Origin: GCA-002733465 sp965230525
GTDB lineage: Bacteria > Pseudomonadota > Gammaproteobacteria > Enterobacterales > Kangiellaceae
Assembly (NCBI GenBank): GCA_965230525.1
Contig: OZ246008.1
Span: 2,542,001-2,606,000 of the forward strand
Direction of reading: 5' to 3'
Length of the DNA: 64,000 nucleotides
The position numbers were made by a program, and so were the translations under genes. Shown here piece by piece: positions 16,093-23,971 of this stretch (its first letter is position 1; each line of letters starts with the position of its first letter). The notes under the pieces were generated by a model, which ran no database searches, was not told where the DNA came from, and saw nothing but the letters and a program-made list of their open reading frames with translations.

Positions 16093-19074
16093 ATGAAAAA
16101 TCTCAACTTTGAGCGAAGTTTGCTTTCACAAGCAACTCACAAAGCGTTATCAAAACCCATCAAATCTTTATCAGTGGCCTTATTTACAGGGCTTATGATG
16201 TGTACGCCAGCAATGGCAGCGCAAACCGGTGCTATCAAAGGTAAAGTGACTGCTGAGGCTGGCGAGCTCACCGGCATGACTGTTACAGCAACCAGTAGTG
16301 TTATGCCACAACCAAGAACGGCAACGGTAAAACCAGATGGTACTTATGACTTACCTTTGCTTCTACCTGGCGACTATGAGTTGACCTTTAGGTCTGCTGA
16401 TGGGGCGGAAAAAACATTTAGTGTTGAGGTTTTGTTGGATCAAACGGCTAATGTAAGTTTTGCGTTAGATTCAGATGCGGTTTCAGATTCAAATTTATTA
16501 GTAATTACGGGAAGTGCAGTCGTTCGGGAAGGGGACTCGTCACTCTCTACCTCATTAGGCGAAGATGTCATTAAAGGAGTTCCGGTAGGACAAAATTACC
16601 GTGATATGCTCAAGTTAATTCCAGGTGTGGCTTATTCGGAGCTGGGAACATTGGGACCTAATGCAGGTGGTTCTGGGCGTGATAATAAGTATGGTTTTGA
16701 CGGTGTGGATGTTTCGCTTCCAATGTTTGGTAACCTTTCAGCGGAGCCCTCTACTCACGATATTGCTAATGTTTCGATCGATAAAGGCGGTGCGAAGGCG
16801 ATTGGTTTTAACCGGTCTGGTGGCTTTGCGATTAATACTACCTCGAAATCAGGTACTAATGAATTTCATGGAAACTTAGAATATAAGCTACAAAACAAAA
16901 ACTTTGTTGCGGATAGAGATGATGCTGATAACACCGAGTTTACATTAGACCAAAGTTGGATTAAAGCGAGTCTAGGTGGGCCGATTATTCAGGATAAGTT
17001 GTTCTTCTATAGTTCATATTATCGACCAGAAGTTAACCGGGTTAATAAAGAGACGGCTTACGGGCCGGCAAAAGATTTTGAAAGTGTTCGAGACGAATAT
17101 TTTGGTAAGCTAACCTACGCGGTTACCGATGACATTCTTTTGAATATGAGTTATCGAACATCTGATCGTAAAGGGCGGGGCGGTTCAGTTGGAGCGCTCG
17201 ATGCAGACTCTACTTCTATCAGTGATAATGCGACTCAAGATATATTCACTTTAGACGGCTCTTATGTCATAAGCGATTATACTTCCCTAAGTTTTCAATA
17301 TAGCCAATTCGATTTTGAAACAGCAAGTACTCCGGACAACTTACTTTCAGCGATTCCAGCGGTTGGTGCTTCTTTAGATTTAAATAATTTAGATCAACTT
17401 GGGGCGTTTAATGTACCAACAAGTAACAACTTTGATCCGGTTGGTGCTCAGGTGCTAATCGATCGGTATGGTTATACCGATGACAATGGTTTACGTGCTG
17501 GCGGCGGCCAAGTTGGTGGTGGTTCTACTATTAACAATCAAAATTTCTATCGTGATAGTTTTGAAATGGCACTAGACCATGAGTTAGATTATGGCGAAAC
17601 GACTCATCGCATTCATATCGGTTTCAGCTGGAAAGAAGGCGAAGAAGTGTTAAGTCGATTATCAAATGGTTGGGGAAGCATCTCTTACTTAGGTGGCGAA
17701 GAAACAGCGTCCGACGGCGTAACTCCCATTTACTATCGTGCTATCACTCAACAGATGAGTCTGCAAGACGCATCTGGAGCAACCGTTCCTGGAATTACTT
17801 CGGGCACTGAGTCCTATAACTTTGAGTTCAACGATAGTATTGAGCATGGTGACTTTACCTACAATCTAGGGGTATTAATCAGTCATGATATTTTGTATGG
17901 CCAAGGGCTTCGACGCAACGACGACAATGTCTCGGGATATGAGCTAGCTCCTGGAAACAAATACAAAATGTATTCTATTAATTGGAAAGATATGATCCAA
18001 CCTAGATTAGGTGTCAACTGGGCTTATCACCAACAAGATACAGTATTTGCCAATTTTGCTAGTTACAACCCTGAGGCCAGCTCTCTTGCAAGAGCCGCAT
18101 CTTGGGCAAGAAATACTCGCTCGGCACTCAATGTAGATTTTGATGAAGATGGTAATTATATCGAGTCTGAGCCAAGAGATGGTTCATCAGGTAAATTCTT
18201 CCAACGTGGAATTAAACCAAGACGCATCGATGAACTAACCATAGGTACCGCCAAGGCTGTCACTGATCAACTGTATATTCGAGCGCATGTCCGTCGAAGA
18301 GAAGGTTCTCACTTCTGGGAAGATACGTGGAACGGTTCTCGCAACTATGGTACTTACGGTCCATTTGGTGGCGTACCAGAACATTTACGCGACGAAGGAC
18401 TTTATATTCCAGAGTTAGATTCTTATCGTGCTGAGGTTGGTGGTTCAAGTTTCGTAATTGCAGAGTTGGACGATGCTTATACTTCTTACAATGAATTTAG
18501 TATTGAAGCTGAGTGGAAAGGCGAAAGAAGTTATCTAAATGCATCTTACGTTTGGAGCCACTATTACGGAAACTATGATCAAGATAATGTCAGCGGTAAC
18601 AATGACGCGAACTTGTTTATAGGATCATCTAACTTAGCGGACGGGATGGGTAGACAATTATGGGACGGAAAGGAAGGTAAACTTTACGGCGATAAACCTC
18701 ATGTATTTAAAGCGTTCGGTTATTACACTACTGATTGGGAGGCAAATATTGGCGCTTATTTAGTTTATCAGTCAGGTGATGTTTGGGAAGCTTGGGATGG
18801 CACGCCTTATGGCTACTCCAGTTCGACCATTCGATATGTAGAAACCGCAGGTAGTCGCCGTGGGCCAAGCCATTGGCAAATGGATTTAAATTATACTCAA
18901 GATTTTGCCTTATCCGATAAATATACACTGCAATTTAGAGCCGATATATTTAATATTTTTGATAAGCAAACTGGGTATCAACATGACCCGTATGTTGACA
19001 ATACAACATTCGGCCAACCGCGCTCACAATACGCACCGAGAAGATTTCAACTTTCTCTAAACTTGGTGTTTTAA
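16093..19074 (+). CDS. TonB-dependent outer-membrane receptor, carboxypeptidase-regulatory-like N-terminus
   Basis: This 993-residue protein begins with a long signal peptide ending near AMAAQ. An Ig-like carboxypeptidase-regulatory domain follows (about 45-125; GAIKGKVT, DGTYDLPLLLPGDYEL), then a TonB plug (about 140-260; YRDMLKLIPGVAY, GFDGVDVSLP) and a large beta-barrel ending in the aromatic LSLNLVF typical of BAM substrates. The build resembles Oar-like and SusC-like receptors for large or complex substrates. No SusD partner is seen. Its place between the NlpC/P60 operon and other cell-wall hydrolases suggests it imports peptidoglycan fragments or stem peptides; this is inference from context. 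GGGGAATG precedes the ATG. A strong terminator follows at 19082. Confidence 0.9.
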   Translation: MKNLNFERSLLSQATHKALSKPIKSLSVALFTGLMMCTPAMAAQTGAIKGKVTAEAGELTGMTVTATSSVMPQPRTATVKPDGTYDLPLLLPGDYELTFRSADGAEKTFSVEVLLDQTANVSFALDSDAVSDSNLLVITGSAVVREGDSSLSTSLGEDVIKGVPVGQNYRDMLKLIPGVAYSELGTLGPNAGGSGRDNKYGFDGVDVSLPMFGNLSAEPSTHDIANVSIDKGGAKAIGFNRSGGFAINTTSKSGTNEFHGNLEYKLQNKNFVADRDDADNTEFTLDQSWIKASLGGPIIQDKLFFYSSYYRPEVNRVNKETAYGPAKDFESVRDEYFGKLTYAVTDDILLNMSYRTSDRKGRGGSVGALDADSTSISDNATQDIFTLDGSYVISDYTSLSFQYSQFDFETASTPDNLLSAIPAVGASLDLNNLDQLGAFNVPTSNNFDPVGAQVLIDRYGYTDDNGLRAGGGQVGGGSTINNQNFYRDSFEMALDHELDYGETTHRIHIGFSWKEGEEVLSRLSNGWGSISYLGGEETASDGVTPIYYRAITQQMSLQDASGATVPGITSGTESYNFEFNDSIEHGDFTYNLGVLISHDILYGQGLRRNDDNVSGYELAPGNKYKMYSINWKDMIQPRLGVNWAYHQQDTVFANFASYNPEASSLARAASWARNTRSALNVDFDEDGNYIESEPRDGSSGKFFQRGIKPRRIDELTIGTAKAVTDQLYIRAHVRRREGSHFWEDTWNGSRNYGTYGPFGGVPEHLRDEGLYIPELDSYRAEVGGSSFVIAELDDAYTSYNEFSIEAEWKGERSYLNASYVWSHYYGNYDQDNVSGNNDANLFIGSSNLADGMGRQLWDGKEGKLYGDKPHVFKAFGYYTTDWEANIGAYLVYQSGDVWEAWDGTPYGYSSSTIRYVETAGSRRGPSHWQMDLNYTQDFALSDKYTLQFRADIFNIFDKQTGYQHDPYVDNTTFGQPRSQYAPRRFQLSLNLVF

Positions 19075-19081
19075 TCGAATG

Positions 19082-19130
19082 CCGGCGTCGTCAAATAAAT
19101 TGACTACGCCGGTTTAACGATTGTTTTTTA
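19082..19130 (+). terminator. Rho-independent terminator after TonB receptor
   Basis: CCGGCGTCGTCAA (19082-19094) pairs with TTGACTACGCCGG (19100-19112) with one mismatch in 13 positions, around a five-base ATAAA loop. A T-rich tract with six Ts lies a little downstream (19123-19129). It starts seven bases after the receptor stop codon. Confidence 0.8.
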
Positions 19131-19175
19131 CTCATTTTTTCCTGGTTAGTCAAAGTTTTGAACTGACCAACTTCA

Positions 19176-19209
19176 TCATACTGGAGAAATAATTTCCGCT
19201 TCAGTATGA
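19176..19209. repeat. nested inverted repeat upstream of SxxK lipoprotein
   Basis: TCATACTG (19176-19183) and CAGTATGA (19202-19209) form a perfect 8-bp stem. Inside the loop is an 11-base palindrome, GAAAT-A-ATTTC (19186-19196). The inner element resembles the GAATAA/TTATTC motif of the locus, so the structure may be an operator rather than an RNA hairpin. It has no T-run. Confidence 0.4.
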
Positions 19210-19242
19210 TTTTTAAAACCATCAGAGTGTTATGTTTGGTTT

Positions 19243-19264
19243 GCCCCGCTAGGGGCTTTTTTTT
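19243..19264 (+). terminator. terminator-like hairpin before SxxK lipoprotein gene
   Basis: GCCCC-GCTA-GGGGC followed by eight Ts is a textbook intrinsic terminator. It lies only 22 bases upstream of the next gene's ATG and well after the receptor's own terminator. It may act as an attenuator for the lipoprotein gene, or terminate a short transcript initiated at about 19130-19210. Confidence 0.75.
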
Positions 19265-19285
19265 ATCCGTTGATAGAGGGGCATT

Positions 19286-20581
19286 ATGAGTCGGCTTGCA
19301 AAGTTATTCTTGCTTGGTTTTTTTATCTTAATCATTCAATCCTGCACGCAAGATACTGCGAACAAAAAAGTAAAAAATGTTAAGCAGAAGCATGCTAAAG
19401 CGTTAATGTCAGGAGCAGCCATTTTGCCTGCCGATTTGTCTAACCAATCATTGACATGTCAGCAAGTTGCACAACCTGAACTTGAATCAGACTATTTAAC
19501 TGCCGAGCAAATCGACTATTCCAAATATGGATGGGAGCAACGAATAACGAATGACTGGCGCTTTTTTTCCGCTAAACCTTCCGACGGAAAAATTCATTTA
19601 ATTGACATTAAAAAAATTAATGATGCTTATGGTTATAAGTACCTTTCAAATGGTACTCAGGATCAGTTATTTGAGCCTTGGAGTTCATCGAAAGTGATGG
19701 CAATATCTGCAGCCCTAGCCAAAGCAAGAGCTGCTGGTTTAAAAAACGCATCCAAAGTAGGCCAGGTGCCTCTGGCGGATTTAATTACTTCTATTCACAA
19801 CTACGACGAGTTTGGTCAATCGAAAGCTAGTTCTAACGCAATAGCCACTTTTTTTATCAATTTTGTTGGTCGAGAAAAACTAACCCGATACTATAAAGAC
19901 GACTGGCTAAAACTTGCGAATTCAAAGGTACGAATTAGGGGCGGATATGGAGAACCGCCTTTTCAGCCACAGCCCAATTTATGGTACGGTCAGAACAAAC
20001 CTGATGGCATTGAAATCGCAGGCTTTGCATCAGGCGCTGATGATCCCTTTGCACAAAGTTATCGCTGTAAAGAGTGTGGCTTAACCGGAAATAAACCGCA
20101 AACTACTCTCGCAATGGCGGAATGGTTAAAGCGATTAGCACTTCATGACAGAGAAGTACAAACCAACTTTCCAATGCTTGATAAAAGTGATGTACAAAAA
20201 CTTTTCTACGGAATAGGTCATTCCGCAAAAAATGAAAAAATGGCAGGTATGATGAAAGGCATTGGTCAAGGTCTAGCGTACGCTATTGCCAATACAATCG
20301 GCGGCGAAAGGCAGAACAACCCGAAAGCACTGCTCGATAAAATTACCCAAGGAAAATGGCGTATCTGGCAAAAGATAGGGTGGGGGCCAAGTGAAACACG
20401 TGGAGCCGCTGAATATGTTTTATTAGCGCATGTTTGTTTGCCACATTACCAAGGCGGGCGCGAATTTACTCTAAGTGCTCAAGTAGGCATTGACGGTGCC
20501 ACGGAAGCCGATGAGCTGCAAGTTGGTATGAAAATGCAGTCATTACTAGTTAACTCAATGAAAGAATACTTTGAGAAATAA
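19286..20581 (+). CDS. Putative serine hydrolase lipoprotein with SxxK motif
   Basis: This 431-residue protein starts at ATG 19286 after AGAGGGG. It has a lipoprotein-like signal ending IIQSC (Cys20). I do not recognise a named family, but penicillin-binding-protein-fold motifs are visible: S133-S-S-K136 in EPWSSSKVMAISAAL, an SSN motif in KASSNAIATFF, and KIGWGPSETRG as a possible KTG-equivalent. This order and spacing fit a class A beta-lactamase-like or DD-peptidase-like enzyme acting on D-Ala-D-Ala peptides or antibiotics in the envelope. Placed among peptidoglycan-degrading genes, trimming of stem-peptide ends is a reasonable role. It is set off from the receptor by two hairpins and may have its own transcription control. 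The substrate is unknown. Confidence 0.6.
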   Translation: MSRLAKLFLLGFFILIIQSCTQDTANKKVKNVKQKHAKALMSGAAILPADLSNQSLTCQQVAQPELESDYLTAEQIDYSKYGWEQRITNDWRFFSAKPSDGKIHLIDIKKINDAYGYKYLSNGTQDQLFEPWSSSKVMAISAALAKARAAGLKNASKVGQVPLADLITSIHNYDEFGQSKASSNAIATFFINFVGREKLTRYYKDDWLKLANSKVRIRGGYGEPPFQPQPNLWYGQNKPDGIEIAGFASGADDPFAQSYRCKECGLTGNKPQTTLAMAEWLKRLALHDREVQTNFPMLDKSDVQKLFYGIGHSAKNEKMAGMMKGIGQGLAYAIANTIGGERQNNPKALLDKITQGKWRIWQKIGWGPSETRGAAEYVLLAHVCLPHYQGGREFTLSAQVGIDGATEADELQVGMKMQSLLVNSMKEYFEK

Positions 20582-20761
20582 TTTAGAACTTAAAAAATGT
20601 TGGTTAAAATAAATTTTTTTGGCGGTGGGAGATAGTTCAAATGACCAAATGCTAAATGCAGACTTTAACTCAAACTCTTTAAAGTTAAAAAATCCGCTCC
20701 AACCCCTCAGAACCAATGAACCGCTCACAACCAATAAAACCTTTACCAATTTACCTTTTAT

Positions 20762-22057
20762 TTATCTGTTACCCGCAACGACACCCACTTCTTTGGCTGG
20801 ACTTTGCCAAGGTGCAAGGCTATCTAAGCTGAGTAAGTCTTGGTAGGTTTGCCGAGGTCTAATGACATGAAATTCACCTTGACTAACGAGTACTTCTGGA
20901 ACTTGTAGTCGGCTATTGTAGGTGGAAGACATAACTGCCCCATACGCGCCAGCACTTGCTATTGCAACCAGTTGACCTTGCTCGACTTTGCCCATCGTAC
21001 GATTGCGAGCAAAAGTATCACCGGTTTCGCATACCGGCCCAACAATGTCATAGGTTTCATGTTGTTGCGATTGCATTACCGGAAAAATTTCATGGTGGGC
21101 ATCATACATGCTCGGTCTGAGTAGATCGTTCATCGCAGCATCAAGAATAAGAAAAATCGCTTGTTGACCCTGTTTTTTATAAATCACTTCGGAGACTAGA
21201 ATGCCTGCGTTTGCCACCATTGAGCGACCGGGTTCCAAAACAATTTTGCAGTCGGTGTTGGCAAATTCTTGCTGTAGCATTTGGCAATAATCTTTTATAG
21301 TTAATCCTACGTGATCAGAAGCATGATAATTAACTCCTAATCCCCCACCGAGATCGATAACAGATATTGCAATACCAACTTCTTTAAGCGACTGAATCAG
21401 CTCTTTAATTTTTCTAAATGCCTCAATAAAGGGGGCTAAGCTGGTTAGTTGCGAGCCGATATGCACATCAATGCCTTGGATTTGAATTCCTTCTAGCCGA
21501 TCAGCTAACTCGTAGATTTCCCTCGCTCGATTAATCGGAATTCCAAACTTATTTTCAGACTTTCCAGTTGAAATTTTGGCATGGGTTTTGGCATCGACAT
21601 CTGGATTGATTCTAAAAGCGATTTTTGCTTTGCGATTCATTTCTATTGCCACTCGGTTCAATAAATGGAGTTCGTTTTCGGATTCCACGTTAAACTGAAA
21701 TATATTTTTTGACAGGGCAAAAGCCATCTCCGTTTCAGTTTTAGCGACGCCAGAATAAACGATTTTTTCGGCAGGTATGCCTGCATGTAACGCACGGCGA
21801 AGCTCTCCTTCCGACACAACATCCGCACCACATCCCTTGTTGGCTAGAGTTGTAATGATAGCTTGATTTGAATTGGCTTTGACGGCATAGCATATGCAGC
21901 TATTGAGTGAGCTTAGTTGGTCAACATAGCTATCGTATGCCATTTCAATGTGGCGTTGCGAATAGCAGTAGAATGGGGTGTCGATTTGAGCGGCAATTTG
22001 CGCAACGGATAACCCATCCATAACAAGTTGGTGATTCGAATATTCAAAAGAGTGCAA
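20762..22057 (-). CDS. lysA: Diaminopimelate decarboxylase LysA
   Basis: LysA decarboxylates meso-diaminopimelate to L-lysine. The 431-residue fold III PLP enzyme has K60 in CYAVKAN for the cofactor, HIGSQL, the glycine-rich DLGGGLGV, EPGRSMVANAG and a CETGD motif toward the C-terminus that completes the active site of the partner subunit. The ATG at 22057 is followed by a normal N-terminus. It is transcribed alone, divergent from a serine hydrolase. Usually lysA sits with dapF or lppL as a biosynthetic gene. Here it lies inside the muropeptide locus, where its substrate would be released from peptidoglycan stems, so a catabolic role turning scavenged DAP into lysine is plausible. If this is the only copy in the genome it also serves biosynthesis. 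Confidence 0.93.
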   Translation of the reverse strand: MHSFEYSNHQLVMDGLSVAQIAAQIDTPFYCYSQRHIEMAYDSYVDQLSSLNSCICYAVKANSNQAIITTLANKGCGADVVSEGELRRALHAGIPAEKIVYSGVAKTETEMAFALSKNIFQFNVESENELHLLNRVAIEMNRKAKIAFRINPDVDAKTHAKISTGKSENKFGIPINRAREIYELADRLEGIQIQGIDVHIGSQLTSLAPFIEAFRKIKELIQSLKEVGIAISVIDLGGGLGVNYHASDHVGLTIKDYCQMLQQEFANTDCKIVLEPGRSMVANAGILVSEVIYKKQGQQAIFLILDAAMNDLLRPSMYDAHHEIFPVMQSQQHETYDIVGPVCETGDTFARNRTMGKVEQGQLVAIASAGAYGAVMSSTYNSRLQVPEVLVSQGEFHVIRPRQTYQDLLSLDSLAPWQSPAKEVGVVAGNR

Positions 22058-22089
22058 GTTGCTTTACCCAACCAATGATAAGATTTGAT

Positions 22090-22105
22090 AATAATAAAAT
22101 ATTCC
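22090..22105 (-). promoter_or_regulatory. candidate motif upstream of lysA
   Basis: Read on the minus strand this is GGAATATTTTATTATT, sharing GGAATA and the TTATT half with the other locus sites, 33 to 48 bases upstream of lysA. The region is very AT-rich and the match is imperfect, so chance is a serious alternative. Confidence 0.2.
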
Positions 22106-22327
22106 AATGGAAAGTTAAAGAGTAATATATTATTATTGTTGTCGCCTTTCGATAATGAGACTGGATAATTGTTTTGCGGTATTTATTGCAAACGAGAGAG
22201 TGAGAGAGTGTTGAGTTGTAGCAATGAGTCAATGTTGCCGATATATATAATCATTAGCTATTAGTTACTATATTCGCTAAATTACAGTTTCAATTATGTT
22301 TCGTTTTAGTTTGCCTTAGGTTTCAGT

Positions 22328-23971
22328 ATGAGTCATTGTAAGCATTTAACAAAATTAGTTACCTATCTTTGGTTTAGCTTCTGCTGTTTGCAAGCGACAA
22401 CTACTTATGCGGAGCCTTTACCAGCTCGACACGGCCAACAAGCCAAACAGACAAAACAGGTTCAGATTCAATCAATAGCCAATAGAGCGATGCAAGCGTT
22501 TCAAATCCCTGGTGTCGCCATTGCTGTTATCGAAGGGCAAACTGTGGTTCACTCAAAGGGATACGGAATCGCTAACATTCATACTTCTCAAGCTGTTGAT
22601 CAACAAACCTTATTCAAGATTGCATCAAATAGTAAAGCCTTTACTTCAGCGGCGCTCGCTTTACTGGTTCAGCAAGGTAAGTTGGATTGGCAGGACAAAG
22701 TGGTTCAACATTTACCAGAATTTAGAATGTACGACGACCAAGTGACGCAACAATTTAACATTATTGATTTATTAACTCATCGCAGTGGTTTGAGAATTGG
22801 TGCGGGCGATCTAATGCTTTGGCCCGAACCCACTCTTTTTAGTCGTGCTGACGTCATTCGAAACTTGCGTTATTTAAAACCAGTAAGCGAGTTTAGAAAA
22901 GAGTATGCCTACGACAATTTACTCTACATCGTCGCAGGCGAAGTTGTTGCTAGGGTATCGGGCATGAGTTGGGAGGCATATGTTGAAAAAAATATTTTTA
23001 AACCTCTGGGAATGAACCGGTGCTTTGCAGGTGGGGTTAAAAATGAAGACAACCAAAACTCCGTTGCACCGCATGCAGTTGTTAATCAACAACTAACACT
23101 GCTAGAAAAAAATAAAATCAATGATCGAACCAGTATTATGGCGCCTGCTGGCGGCATAAAGTGTTCGGTCGAAAACTTAGCTCTGTGGGTTAAGATGCTA
23201 TTATCGAACGATAAATCTAATCAGCTTCTTTCTCAAAAGCAAAAGAACTTAATGTGGCAGCCGTATACTAAACTGAAGCTTTCTAAACGAATGAAGGAAG
23301 AAGATAAATCAAGTTTTCATTCTTATGCTTTGGGATGGCGAGTAAGTGACTTTTTCGGTAAAACCAGAGTGTCTCATACCGGCATGCTCGGTGGCTCGAT
23401 GTCGCAAATTGTGCTTTTCCCAGAGCAGCAACTTGGTGTGGTTGTGCTCACTAATCAGCAATCTAGTTTAGGTCGGCGTGCAATTGTTCGCTCGGTGATT
23501 GACTTATATTTTGAAGACGAAAATGAGGCTCGAATTGACTGGGTTAAGCGCTATCAGAAAAATAGTTCGAATAAAAAAACAGGGTCAAAAACAAACAAAA
23601 ATGCCAACCCAAAAGCACTCATTCCGGTATCAAGCAAAATAGATAATAAAATTTTGAATGCAAGGTTAGGGAGTTACTCTGACCCTTGGTTTGGTAATGT
23701 CCAACTAAAACAAACAGAAACCCGTATTGTGTTCTCAAGCGAGAAATCGCCGAGGCTGGTTGGTGATGTTTACTGGTTTAGTGATGATCGGTGGTGGGTC
23801 CGCTGGCATGATCGCAGTTTTGAAGCCGATGCTTGGATTGATTTTAAACAATCTGATGATGGCCGTTCTTTACTAATGACGATGAAACCAATCTCTAGCA
23901 AAACTGACTTTAGTTTTGATTTTGAAGATTTGTTCTTTCATAAATTAACTGAAGACAACTCTAATGACTAA
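22328..23971 (+). CDS. Exported serine hydrolase, beta-lactamase/D-aminopeptidase fold
   Basis: A 547-residue protein with a signal peptide (hydrophobic LVTYLWFSFCCLQ, cleavage near TYAEP) and a class C beta-lactamase-like domain. Nucleophile motif S100-N-S-K103 (KIASNSKAFTSAALALL), Y-D-N in YAYDNLLYIVAGEV and HTG in SHTGMLGG are all in order. The C-terminal 130 residues form a separate beta-rich domain of the kind often attached to such hydrolases. Family members include esterases, D-aminopeptidases and DD-peptidases that act on D-amino acid peptides. Its partner is ggt, whose start codon overlaps its end by 8 bases, so the two are translated together. A role in trimming D-Ala or other D-residues from stem peptides is likely but not specific from sequence. 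It is not expected to be a resistance beta-lactamase. Confidence 0.82.
   Translation: MSHCKHLTKLVTYLWFSFCCLQATTTYAEPLPARHGQQAKQTKQVQIQSIANRAMQAFQIPGVAIAVIEGQTVVHSKGYGIANIHTSQAVDQQTLFKIASNSKAFTSAALALLVQQGKLDWQDKVVQHLPEFRMYDDQVTQQFNIIDLLTHRSGLRIGAGDLMLWPEPTLFSRADVIRNLRYLKPVSEFRKEYAYDNLLYIVAGEVVARVSGMSWEAYVEKNIFKPLGMNRCFAGGVKNEDNQNSVAPHAVVNQQLTLLEKNKINDRTSIMAPAGGIKCSVENLALWVKMLLSNDKSNQLLSQKQKNLMWQPYTKLKLSKRMKEEDKSSFHSYALGWRVSDFFGKTRVSHTGMLGGSMSQIVLFPEQQLGVVVLTNQQSSLGRRAIVRSVIDLYFEDENEARIDWVKRYQKNSSNKKTGSKTNKNANPKALIPVSSKIDNKILNARLGSYSDPWFGNVQLKQTETRIVFSSEKSPRLVGDVYWFSDDRWWVRWHDRSFEADAWIDFKQSDDGRSLLMTMKPISSKTDFSFDFEDLFFHKLTEDNSND

Noticed and set aside
20619..20846. Small plus-strand open frame after the SxxK lipoprotein
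   Set aside because: It runs into the convergent lysA coding region and has no ribosome site.
22328..23971. Antibiotic-resistance beta-lactamase
   Set aside because: The motifs fit the wider serine hydrolase family with an extra C-terminal domain, and the coupled ggt gene argues for peptide metabolism.
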